Assembly (NCBI GenBank): GCA_022792755.1
Contig: JAAWBP010000085.1
Span: forward strand, 1 to 11,040
Reading direction: 5' to 3'
Length of the DNA: 11,040 nt
From: Oscillospiraceae bacterium
GTDB lineage: Bacteria; Bacillota; Clostridia; Oscillospirales; Ruminococcaceae
Shown here one piece after another: positions 1 through 6,570 of the stretch (position 1 is the stretch's first letter; the number at the start of each line of letters is the position of its first letter). The notes beneath the pieces were generated by a model, which saw only the letters and a list, made by a program, of their open reading frames with translations, was not told where the DNA came from and made no database searches. The translations under genes were made by a program, and so were the position numbers.

Positions 1-66
1 AACAATGTTCTCGGGTACCCGTTCGAAATCTTCGATTTCGCCAACGGGTGAGGTTATTATAACACG
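1..66. repeat. Intergenic palindromic repeat, left copy (cut by the window edge)
   Basis: Positions 24-63 match 10969-11008 at 37 of 40 bases in the same orientation, and positions 1-12 are identical to 11023-11034. The left copy folds well. An inner 7-bp stem (24-30 with 34-40, loop 31-33) sits on an outer stem in which CCCGTT at 18-23 pairs with AACGGG at 43-48, with a 2-base bulge at 41-42. Positions 1-12 correspond to the far end of the right copy, so the left edge probably carries the tail of one unit followed by the head of another. No ORF lies in it. It resembles REP/MITE-like dispersed repeats; no known family name is claimed. Confidence 0.75.
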
Positions 67-137
67 TTTTCCAAAGAAAAAAAGGTCTTTATTTTAAAGT
101 GTTGATGTCTTTATTTGCCGTCCTGACGAATTCAGCT

Positions 138-166
138 TTGAATCAACTTCGTTTCTCTGGTATAAT
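138..166 (+). promoter_or_regulatory. Sigma-A-type promoter for the radical SAM gene
   Basis: A -35 box TTGAAT (138-143) and a perfect -10 box TATAAT (161-166) are separated by 17 nt. TGG immediately before the -10 makes it an extended -10. The predicted start of transcription is near 173, giving a leader of about 62 nt before the ATG at 235. Confidence 0.8.
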
Positions 167-234
167 TGCACTAGAAAATGAAATATCAAAAGGGCGTCTC
201 GAGCGATGAGAAACCCATGGAAACCGGAGGGCTT

Positions 235-1923
235 ATGAAGCAGATTCTGTTTGTGGGGATCAATGCAAAATACATCCATTCCAATCTGGCTGTCCGCTGC
301 CTGAAAGAATACGCAGAAACGCATGGGGTCGAGTCGGCCATTTCGGTTGCAGAATACACCATCAACCAGAGTGCGGATGAGATTCTGGAGGGAATCATTT
401 CCTTTTCACCGGACGTGATTGGATTTTCCTGCTACATCTTCAACATCGAAACCGTTTTAAAAGTGGTTCAGAGTTTGAAATCCGTCCTTCCCGATTGTAT
501 CATATTTTTGGGCGGGCCGGAAGCGGGGACGGATCGATTCTCGCTGATGGAACGGTATCAGGAAATCGATTTTGTCGTCAGAGGTGAAGGTGAATGGCCG
601 ACCACCGCACTGCTCCGCGCTCTGGAACAGGGCTGCGGGAAATATGAAGAGATTCCGTCCCTCCTCTACCGGGACGGAAACCGTCTTTCCGAAACGCCGC
701 TTTCCGATCCTTTGACCGACTTTGGGCTTCCATATCATTATACAAAGGAGAAGATCGAGGGGCTGGAGCACAAAATCATCTACTTTGAAAGCTCCCGCGG
801 GTGCCCTTTCCGCTGTTCCTACTGTTTGTCCTCTGCGGACAAGCACCTCCGCTTTTTCCCGCTAGACGAGGTCCTGGATCAGTTCAAGCTGTTTCTGGAC
901 TGCCGGGTTCACCAGGTAAAACTGATCGACCGAACCTTTAATTGCGACGCAGAGCGCGCCCTTTTGATCTGGCGGTTTCTCGAAGCGCACGACAACGGGG
1001 TCACTAATTTCCATTTTGAAATCGCCGCCGACCTGCTGACACCGAATCAGCTTCAGCTCCTCAGCAAAGTCCGTCCCGGCTTGATCCAGCTTGAAATCGG
1101 CGTTCAGTCTACAAATCCGGAGACGATCCGGGCAGTTCACCGAAAAACGGATTGGGAGACAGCGAGAAGAAAGATTGCGGAAATCATCCGCAATCAGAAC
1201 GTCCATGTCCATCTCGACCTGATCGCCGGGCTTCCAAAAGAGGGGCTTTTTTCCTTTCAAAAATCCTTCAACGAGGTTTACTCCCTCCATCCGCATCAGC
1301 TTCAGCTCGGTTTTCTCAAACTGCTTTCCGGCTCCATCCTGGCAGACGAAGCGGAGCGCTATGGGATCGTCTGCCGGAAATATCCGCCCTATGAGGTGCT
1401 CCAAACCGACAGTCTCTCCTTTCGGGAGCTGACCTTTTTAAAACATATCGAAACACTAGTCGACCTCTTTTACAACAGCGGCCGGTTCCGCGCCTGCCTT
1501 TCCCTTTTGGAATCGTTTTTCGAGGCCCCTTTTGAGCTTTACGAAAATTTGGAAAAATGTTTGGAGAGAAAAGGAATGACAGCTCGTCAGCTTGGAAAAT
1601 ACGGAGGATATGAACTCCTGCTCGAACTTTGCGAAACGCGCGACCCTTCCCGGCTGCCGAACCTGCGGCATGCGGCCAAATACGATATCTTTTCCCGGGA
1701 GCGGGTGCAGGTGCTTCCGGATTTTCTAAAGCTCTCCATCACCAAACAAAACAGCCGGGAAATAAAAAGCGTCCTCTCCTCTCTACCCAAAGGGGCGGAT
1801 CCGCAAACGTACCAGGTCGAATATTTCCCCGGAAATTTTTTTCTTCCTGAAGGATACGTCTGCTTCCACTACGGAAAGCGGGATTTATACGGAAATGCGG
1901 AAACGTTCTTTTTGCCGCTTTGA
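235..1923 (+). CDS. B12-binding-domain radical SAM protein, DUF4080 type
   Basis: A 562-residue radical SAM enzyme. The N-terminal ~130 residues have the Rossmann-like layout of the cobalamin-binding domain placed before many radical SAM cores. I see no DxHxxG cobalamin ligand motif there. The radical SAM 4Fe-4S motif is C190-x3-C194-x2-C197 (RGCPFRCSYC). The core continues through an EIGVQS segment, and the C-terminal ~170 residues resemble the DUF4080 region (YDIFSRERVQVLPDFL). Such proteins are common in Clostridia, and I know of no established substrate; B12-dependent methylation or another radical reaction is only a class inference. The ATG at 235 is chosen because GGAGGG sits just upstream. 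The in-frame ATG at 178 lies only about 5 nt from the predicted transcription start and has no Shine-Dalgarno sequence. The gene has its own promoter and is monocistronic or loosely linked to the next gene. Confidence 0.88.
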   Translation: MKQILFVGINAKYIHSNLAVRCLKEYAETHGVESAISVAEYTINQSADEILEGIISFSPDVIGFSCYIFNIETVLKVVQSLKSVLPDCIIFLGGPEAGTDRFSLMERYQEIDFVVRGEGEWPTTALLRALEQGCGKYEEIPSLLYRDGNRLSETPLSDPLTDFGLPYHYTKEKIEGLEHKIIYFESSRGCPFRCSYCLSSADKHLRFFPLDEVLDQFKLFLDCRVHQVKLIDRTFNCDAERALLIWRFLEAHDNGVTNFHFEIAADLLTPNQLQLLSKVRPGLIQLEIGVQSTNPETIRAVHRKTDWETARRKIAEIIRNQNVHVHLDLIAGLPKEGLFSFQKSFNEVYSLHPHQLQLGFLKLLSGSILADEAERYGIVCRKYPPYEVLQTDSLSFRELTFLKHIETLVDLFYNSGRFRACLSLLESFFEAPFELYENLEKCLERKGMTARQLGKYGGYELLLELCETRDPSRLPNLRHAAKYDIFSRERVQVLPDFLKLSITKQNSREIKSVLSSLPKGADPQTYQVEYFPGNFFLPEGYVCFHYGKRDLYGNAETFFLPL

Positions 1924-1989
1924 AAACCGCCCTATCAAGACGGTTTCTGCATTCTCACGGACTGGAGCGAAGGCAGGAACGTCCCTGCC
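1924..1989 (+). other. Two hairpins downstream of the radical SAM gene (possible weak terminator)
   Basis: The first hairpin pairs AAACCG (1924-1929) with CGGTTT (1941-1946) across an 11-nt loop, starting right after the stop codon. The second pairs GGCAGG (1972-1977) with CCTGCC (1984-1989) across 6 nt. Neither is followed by a good T-run, so intrinsic termination is uncertain. The next promoter begins at 2008. Confidence 0.3.
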
Positions 1990-2007
1990 ATTAAAACCGG
2001 GGATATC

Positions 2008-2036
2008 TTGCCTAAATAACAAAATAATGGTATGAT
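2008..2036 (+). promoter_or_regulatory. Sigma-A-type promoter for the dehydrogenase-phosphatase fusion gene
   Basis: TTGCCT (2008-2013) and TATGAT (2031-2036) are spaced by 17 nt, with TGG just before the -10. This is the same extended -10 layout as the promoter at 138-166. The predicted start of transcription is near 2043, and a strong TAGGAGGA ribosome binding site (2063-2070) follows. Confidence 0.7.
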
Positions 2037-2077
2037 TCTAGCTGGAACTTCATCATTCATTTTAGGAGGAATTTCAT

Positions 2078-4255
2078 ATGGGGATAACCTACCAGGAACT
2101 TAGTGATTTCCCAGGAGCCGTATTTCCGTGCAGCTGCGGAAAACAGCACAGCATCGACATCGACCGGATCGTCATCGAAAGCGGCGCTGTAAACCGGGTA
2201 GCCGAACTGATCAAGCCTTATCGGGCGGAAAAAATATTTCTGATTGCGGACAATAACACCTACGAGATTGCCGGACAGACGGTCGAGGAGCAGCTCCGCG
2301 GGGAGAATTACGCTGTCGTGACCCACATCTTTGATGGTAAGGGGCAGCTGGTTCCGGACGAAAAGGCGCTGGCCGACCTCGTTTTGGATATCCCAGCCGA
2401 CACAGGGCTTGTCATCGCTGTGGGCTCGGGCACGATCAACGACCTTTCCCGGTACATGGCCTTTAAGCTCAACATCCCCTATGTGATCGTCGCAACGGCG
2501 CCGTCGATGGACGGTTTCGTTTCGACCGTCTCCCCGCTGATTGTCAACGACCTCAAGGTGACTTACAACGCAGCCGGGCCGCGGGCGGTCATCGCCGACC
2601 TGGACATCCTCTGTGAAGCGCCGGAAGCCATGATCTACGCCGGGCTGGGCGATGTGCTTGGAAAATACACCTCCCTGTGCGACTGGCAGCTTTCCAGGAT
2701 CATCAACGATGAATTTTACTGCTCCGAGATCGTCAGCCTGATGAAAAACGCAGTGGAGAAATGCACCTCAGACATCGACGGGCTCAAAGAGCGGAAGCCC
2801 TCTGCTGTCAAAAGCCTGATGGAAGGGCTCGTCCTGAGCGGGATTGCAATGAGCTTTGCAGAGAACTCCCGCCCAGCCTCTGGGGCGGAGCACCATCTCG
2901 CCCACTTCTGGGAAATGACCTTCCTCTTCGCCGGAAAAGAGGCGATCCTCCACGGCACCAAGGTCGGAATCACCACTGTTGCGATCCTCAAGCTATACGA
3001 GCTTGTAAAGCATCTCCAGCCCAACCGCGAAAAAGCGCTGCGTTTTGTTTCGAACTTTGACAACGCAGCCTTTGAGGAGCAGCTCAAGAGCGTTTATCAC
3101 ACAGCGGCGCCCGACATCCTGAAAACCAACGCCAAGGAGGACCGCACCTCCCCTGTCCTCCATCAAAAACGGCTGGGAGTAATTTTAGAGCACTGGGACG
3201 AAATCAGAGCGACAATCGACGAGCTTTTGCCAAACGCCGCTTTTGCTGAAGACATCCTAAAAAAGCTCGGCGCCCCTTATCGCCCGGTACAGGTCGGCGT
3301 CGGCCGGGAAACCGTTCTGAACAGCCTTCTTTACGCCAAAGAGTTGCGAACCCGCTATACCGTTCTTCAGATGCTTTGGGATTTAGGGGAGCTCTCCAAC
3401 TGTGCGGAGCAGGTCACGGAATACATGACAGCGAACGAGATGGAAAATCTCTGCACCGACCCTGCGATCATCCGCGAAAAGCTCGCGGACGTCAAGTGCT
3501 TCATCCTGGATATGGACGGCACGTTCTATTTGAGCGACAGGCTTTTAGACGGTTCGATCGGCTTCATCAACACAGTAAAAGAAAAAGGGAAAGAATATCA
3601 TTTTTACACCAACAACTCGTCTAAAAACGCGGCGCTTTATGAAGAGAAGCTCCGGAATATGGGCTGCCCTTCCCACGTTGGAAAGGTTTTGATTTCGAAC
3701 GAGGTCATGATCGAATACCTGAAAAAGAACACCTCTTTCCGGCGCTTTTTCGTCCTGGGAACCGAGTACTTGAAAGAGGACTTTATCAAGGCCGGTTTCC
3801 TTCTAGACGATCAAAATCCGGACGCCATCATCGTGGGCTTCGACACCACCCTGTCTTACGACCGGCTGACCGCCGCCTGCAACCTGATCAAAAACGGAAC
3901 GCCCGCTTATGGGGTCAACACGGATTACGTCTGCCCGCTGGATCAAGGCGGATTCCTGCCCGACTGCGGTTCCATATCACAGCTGATTTACGCGGCTACC
4001 GGCGTGGAATTGGAATTTTTCGGAAAGCCCTCCCGTCACACGCTCGATTATATTTTAGAAAAAACGGGGTATCAGGAAAAAGAAATTGCATTTGTAGGAG
4101 ATCGTCTCTATACCGACATCGCCATCAGTTCGGGGAGCGATTCACTCTCTATCCTGGTATTATCCGGAGAAACTACGCCGGAAATGTTGTTAAATGCCTG
4201 CGAAAAACCCGATCTTGTCTGCCCCGGTCTCGCAGCGCTGACCCCTCTGCTCTGA
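2078..4255 (+). CDS. Fusion protein: sn-glycerol-1-phosphate dehydrogenase-like domain + HAD-IIA phosphatase
   Basis: A 725-residue two-domain enzyme. Residues 1 to ~440 look like the AraM/EgsA glycerol-1-phosphate dehydrogenase branch of the iron-containing alcohol dehydrogenase fold. They show an N-terminal CxCGxxH (C18, C20, H24), a nucleotide-binding loop GSGTIND (116-122), and likely metal ligands D192 (GLGDVLGK), H272 (GAEHHLAH) and H292 (LHGTKVG). Residues ~470-725 are a complete HAD-IIA (NagD/phosphoglycolate-phosphatase-like) domain: nucleophile D478 and D480 in DMDGT, TNNSSK as motif II, K650 in FFGKPS, and D675/D680 in GDRLYTD. The family dehydrogenase reduces dihydroxyacetone phosphate to glycerol-1-phosphate; the HAD domain could remove the phosphate. 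The true substrates are inferred, and a pentitol phosphate route is possible because Bacillus araM lies in the arabinose operon. Both active sites appear intact. The ATG follows a strong ribosome binding site. Confidence 0.87.
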   Translation: MGITYQELSDFPGAVFPCSCGKQHSIDIDRIVIESGAVNRVAELIKPYRAEKIFLIADNNTYEIAGQTVEEQLRGENYAVVTHIFDGKGQLVPDEKALADLVLDIPADTGLVIAVGSGTINDLSRYMAFKLNIPYVIVATAPSMDGFVSTVSPLIVNDLKVTYNAAGPRAVIADLDILCEAPEAMIYAGLGDVLGKYTSLCDWQLSRIINDEFYCSEIVSLMKNAVEKCTSDIDGLKERKPSAVKSLMEGLVLSGIAMSFAENSRPASGAEHHLAHFWEMTFLFAGKEAILHGTKVGITTVAILKLYELVKHLQPNREKALRFVSNFDNAAFEEQLKSVYHTAAPDILKTNAKEDRTSPVLHQKRLGVILEHWDEIRATIDELLPNAAFAEDILKKLGAPYRPVQVGVGRETVLNSLLYAKELRTRYTVLQMLWDLGELSNCAEQVTEYMTANEMENLCTDPAIIREKLADVKCFILDMDGTFYLSDRLLDGSIGFINTVKEKGKEYHFYTNNSSKNAALYEEKLRNMGCPSHVGKVLISNEVMIEYLKKNTSFRRFFVLGTEYLKEDFIKAGFLLDDQNPDAIIVGFDTTLSYDRLTAACNLIKNGTPAYGVNTDYVCPLDQGGFLPDCGSISQLIYAATGVELEFFGKPSRHTLDYILEKTGYQEKEIAFVGDRLYTDIAISSGSDSLSILVLSGETTPEMLLNACEKPDLVCPGLAALTPLL

Positions 4256-4262
4256 CAATTTG

Positions 4263-4280
4263 CCGCTGGTCTATCAGCGG
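4263..4280 (+). terminator. Weak hairpin terminator candidate after the fusion gene
   Basis: CCGCTG (4263-4268) pairs with CAGCGG (4275-4280) across a 6-nt loop, 7 nt after the stop codon. The downstream sequence is only mildly T-rich, so readthrough into the following cluster is plausible. Confidence 0.4.
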
Positions 4281-4304
4281 TGAGCTATCTTCCTTTACAA
4301 GCCT

Positions 4305-4333
4305 TTGAAAAGATGCTACTATTCCTATAGTAG
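4305..4333 (+). promoter_or_regulatory. Possible promoter overlapped by an inverted repeat (candidate operator)
   Basis: A perfect inverted repeat CTACTAT-TCCT-ATAGTAG spans 4316-4333. It overlaps a possible promoter made of TTGAAA (4305-4310) and TATAGT (4326-4331). The 15-nt spacer is short for sigma-A, so the promoter is uncertain. A dyad lying over the spacer and -10 would suit a repressor site; it could also form an RNA hairpin in the leader. Confidence 0.35.
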
Positions 4334-4354
4334 TGAGCTTAAAAGCTTAGATTC

Positions 4355-4363
4355 GGAAGGAAG
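4355..4363 (+). promoter_or_regulatory. Ribosome binding site that sets the ComEA-like start
   Basis: GGAAGGAAG lies 7 nt upstream of the in-frame TTG at 4371. No Shine-Dalgarno sequence precedes the longer alternative TTG at 4305, so this site decides the start codon. Confidence 0.65.
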
Positions 4364-4370
4364 ATGCTTC

Positions 4371-4865
4371 TTGAAAGCCGTCAAGGTAATTTTGATTGGA
4401 CTGCTGTTCGCCGTCGTCTTGTTTCTCTCGGTATACGCATTGTTTCCGGAGGAGACGGCCGAGCCTGTCATCGGCTATATCACTCCCGCTTCTCTGCCGG
4501 CTTCAAATAATGACGCTTCGAGCGAAGCACGGAGTTCTTCTGCCGGCAGTTCTTCAAGAACCGGCACCTCCGCTGGTACCTCCAGGCCGCCGAAAAACCC
4601 TTCCTCCTCTTCAGAAAAATCCTCCTCGGAAAGCTCTTGTTTGGAGAGTTCTTCCGAATCGGAAATCGTGCTATGGCTCAACATCAACACTGCGACCCAA
4701 GAAGAATTTTACCTTTTAGACGGAATCACGGAAGAGCTTGCACGTCGGATCGTTACATTTCGCGATATGGCCGGCGGATTCACTTCGATTGAGGATTTGA
4801 AAAAGATTCCCCACCTCAGCAGCGGTATTTTTGATCAAATCAAAGACAACGTTTATTGTGAATGA
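4371..4865 (+). CDS. ComEA-like helix-hairpin-helix protein with membrane anchor
   Basis: A 164-residue protein. Starting at TTG 4371 it has a short basic N-terminus and one hydrophobic segment (about residues 5-24), then a low-complexity Ser/Pro/Glu linker (about 25-101), then a C-terminal helix-hairpin-helix region (103-164) with the ComEA signature LNINTATQEEFYLLDGI and FRDMAGGFTSIEDL. ComEA proteins are extracytoplasmic DNA-binding receptors in transformation. Here the first hairpin reads DGIT rather than GIG, and the second (IPHLSSG) is also degenerate, so DNA binding is not assured. comEC and other late competence genes are absent nearby; instead pyrB starts 13 nt downstream. An extension to TTG 4305 would add 22 polar residues with no ribosome binding site, and that TTG may instead be part of a -35 box. 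The family assignment is fairly sure; a role in DNA uptake is inferred. Confidence 0.82.
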   Translation: MKAVKVILIGLLFAVVLFLSVYALFPEETAEPVIGYITPASLPASNNDASSEARSSSAGSSSRTGTSAGTSRPPKNPSSSSEKSSSESSCLESSSESEIVLWLNINTATQEEFYLLDGITEELARRIVTFRDMAGGFTSIEDLKKIPHLSSGIFDQIKDNVYCE

Positions 4866-4878
4866 AGGATGTGCAACT

Positions 4879-5943
4879 GTGAATTATAAGCATCTGATCG
4901 ACTTAAACGACTTTTCCCAAAGCGAATGGGCCTCTATCATCCAGCTTGCCCTTAAAATTGCGGACAACCCCGGGGAATACTATGGGAGCTGCCACGGAAA
5001 AATTATGGCCACCCTCTTCTATGAGCCCTCTACCCGAACCCAGATGTCCTTCCAGACCGCTATGCTCAAGCTCGGCGGCCGGATCATCGGCTTCGACAAT
5101 CCCCAAAATTCCTCTGTCGCAAAGGGGGAGTCCCTGAAGGACACGATCGTCGTCGTCAGCGGTTACGCCGATATTATTGCCATGCGGCATCCGATGGAGG
5201 GCTCCGCCAAGGCCGCTTCCCTTTATTCAAACTGCCCGGTGATCAACGCCGGGGACGGCGGGCATCTCCATCCAACCCAGACTTTGACCGACCTTGTCAC
5301 CCTGTCGCGCGAAAAAGGGCGGCTCAGTCACCTGACAGTCGGGCTCTGCGGGGACTTGAAAAACGGGCGCACCGTACACTCTTTGATCAAAGCGCTCTCT
5401 CAATACGAAGGGAACACATTTGTGCTGATTTCTACCAAAGAGCTGACCATACCGCCGTATGTAAAAGAGATGCTGGTACAAAGCCACATCCCCTTTACGG
5501 AAGTTCTCTCCCTGGAGGATGCCATCCCCGAATTGGATGTCCTGTATATGACCCGGATCCAGCGGGAACGCTTTTCCAGCGAAGAAGAATACCAGCAGCA
5601 AAAGGACACCTATGTGCTCGACCCCGAAAAGCTGTCAAAGGCAAAATCAGACCTTAAGATTCTCCATCCCCTGCCCCGGGTGGACGAAATTGACTACCGG
5701 GTGGACGACGACACCCGCGCCATCTATTTTAAGCAGACCCTTTACGGCGTCTATGCGCGGATGGCGTTGATTATGAGCATGCTCGGCAGCTTTGATCCGG
5801 CACCACCGCTGAAAGGAACCCCGCTGGAGCAAAAGTGCAGCAATCCGCGGTGTATTACTTCGAGTGAGGCTTATCTGCCCCCTTCCTACAAAGAGCATGA
5901 AGGAGCGCTTTTCTGTGAATACTGCGAACAGCGGCAAGGTTAA
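4879..5943 (+). CDS. pyrB: Aspartate carbamoyltransferase catalytic chain with PyrI-like zinc-ribbon tail
   Basis: This enzyme joins carbamoyl phosphate and aspartate in de novo pyrimidine synthesis, in the cytoplasm. Its 354 residues carry the family motifs: S51-T-R-T54 for carbamoyl phosphate, K82 in the GESLKDT loop, HPTQTLTDL, and H263-P-L-P-R267. The transcarbamylase fold ends near residue 306, as in E. coli PyrB (311 residues). About 45 further residues follow with C320-x4-C325-x20-C346-x2-C349, the cysteine pattern of the zinc domain of the regulatory chain PyrI. The nucleotide-binding PyrI domain is absent, and no separate pyrI lies in the window. The start is GTG 4879, preceded by AAGGA with a 9-nt spacer; upstream ATG 4831 lies inside the previous gene. 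The last codons overlap the next gene by 29 nt, pointing to translational coupling. No pyrimidine-type attenuator was recognised. Confidence 0.93.
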   Translation: MNYKHLIDLNDFSQSEWASIIQLALKIADNPGEYYGSCHGKIMATLFYEPSTRTQMSFQTAMLKLGGRIIGFDNPQNSSVAKGESLKDTIVVVSGYADIIAMRHPMEGSAKAASLYSNCPVINAGDGGHLHPTQTLTDLVTLSREKGRLSHLTVGLCGDLKNGRTVHSLIKALSQYEGNTFVLISTKELTIPPYVKEMLVQSHIPFTEVLSLEDAIPELDVLYMTRIQRERFSSEEEYQQQKDTYVLDPEKLSKAKSDLKILHPLPRVDEIDYRVDDDTRAIYFKQTLYGVYARMALIMSMLGSFDPAPPLKGTPLEQKCSNPRCITSSEAYLPPSYKEHEGALFCEYCEQRQG

Positions 5944-6487
5944 AAAGACAGCGATCCTTTTTGGCTCGCCGAACAACCAGGGAAATACGGCGAAACTGCT
6001 GGATGAATTTTTGCGCCATTGCCCCGAAAATGGGCAGGCTGCCCTGCTCTGCGCATACGATCTGAAAATTCTGCCTTGTATCGGATGTGACCGATGCCGG
6101 ACAGCGGACTGCTGTGTCCACCGTGGAAAAGACGATTTTGAAAAGGTCGAGCAGATGATGGAAGCAAGCGACCTGTTTATCATTGCATCTCCCGTTTACT
6201 TTCTGAATCTCCCCGCCCCGCTCAAGCAGATTTTCGACCGCTTTCAATCCTATTTTTATCAGCGCCCTTTCGCAAACCGCCCCGTCAGAAAGGCTGTCCT
6301 GTTGACTACGAGTGGTTCCGGTGACAGCGCCGGTCCTAGGCAGACGGCCCTGACCGTCAAATATGCTCTGGATGCCGTCAACGTTTCTTTAGTCGAGACG
6401 GTCGCGGTCAAAAATACCGACCGCCGTCTGGAAATCGACCCGGAGCTCTGCAAAAAGGCGGCGCAAAAGTTGTTTTGCTCAAACTGA
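5915..6487 (+). CDS. Flavodoxin-fold NAD(P)H-dependent oxidoreductase / iron-sulfur flavoprotein-like
   Basis: A 190-residue flavoprotein of the NADPH-dependent FMN reductase superfamily. The FMN phosphate loop is GSPNNQGNTAK near the N-terminus. The motif C55-x2-C58-x2-C61-x4-C66-C67 resembles the compact cysteine cluster that holds 4Fe-4S in archaeal/clostridial iron-sulfur flavoproteins. The segment FIIASPVYFLNLPAPLKQIF is typical of this family. It probably moves electrons between a reduced carrier and an unknown acceptor. Start GTG 5915 is chosen because AAGGAG (5900-5905) lies 9 nt upstream; the in-frame ATG at 5897 has no suitable ribosome binding site. The start codon sits inside the codons of the PyrB zinc ligand C346. 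It is the last gene before a strong terminator. No functional tie to pyrimidine synthesis is evident, apart from a possible electron-carrier role. Confidence 0.83.
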   Translation: MNTANSGKVKKTAILFGSPNNQGNTAKLLDEFLRHCPENGQAALLCAYDLKILPCIGCDRCRTADCCVHRGKDDFEKVEQMMEASDLFIIASPVYFLNLPAPLKQIFDRFQSYFYQRPFANRPVRKAVLLTTSGSGDSAGPRQTALTVKYALDAVNVSLVETVAVKNTDRRLEIDPELCKKAAQKLFCSN

Positions 6488-6527
6488 TCCCCTTTTTCCC
6501 AACGTGACCAGAACCGGGCTATTGCCT

Positions 6528-6570
6528 AAACAACAAGGGCGGAACAATATTTGTTCCGCCCTTGTTGTTT
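6528..6570. terminator. Bidirectional intrinsic terminator between convergent gene sets
   Basis: A perfect 20-bp stem (6528-6547 with 6551-6570) closes a 3-nt TAT loop. The GC-rich core (GGGCGG/CCGCCC) is flanked by A/T-rich ends that give T-rich tails on both strands. It lies 40 nt after the flavoprotein stop on the plus strand and touches the stop codon of the spoIIR gene on the minus strand, so it serves both. Confidence 0.93.

Noticed and set aside
61..120. AACAC...GTGTT and AAAGA...TCTTT inverted repeats as a terminator
   Set aside because: The arms are short and A/T-rich with no GC core, so chance pairing is likely.
862..1404. Minus-strand open frame (180 codons) inside the radical SAM gene
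   Set aside because: It lies antisense to the radical SAM core and matches no family I recognise.
5647..6183. Minus-strand frame (178 codons) across the pyrB/flavoprotein junction
   Set aside because: It is antisense to two conserved genes and has no start signal.
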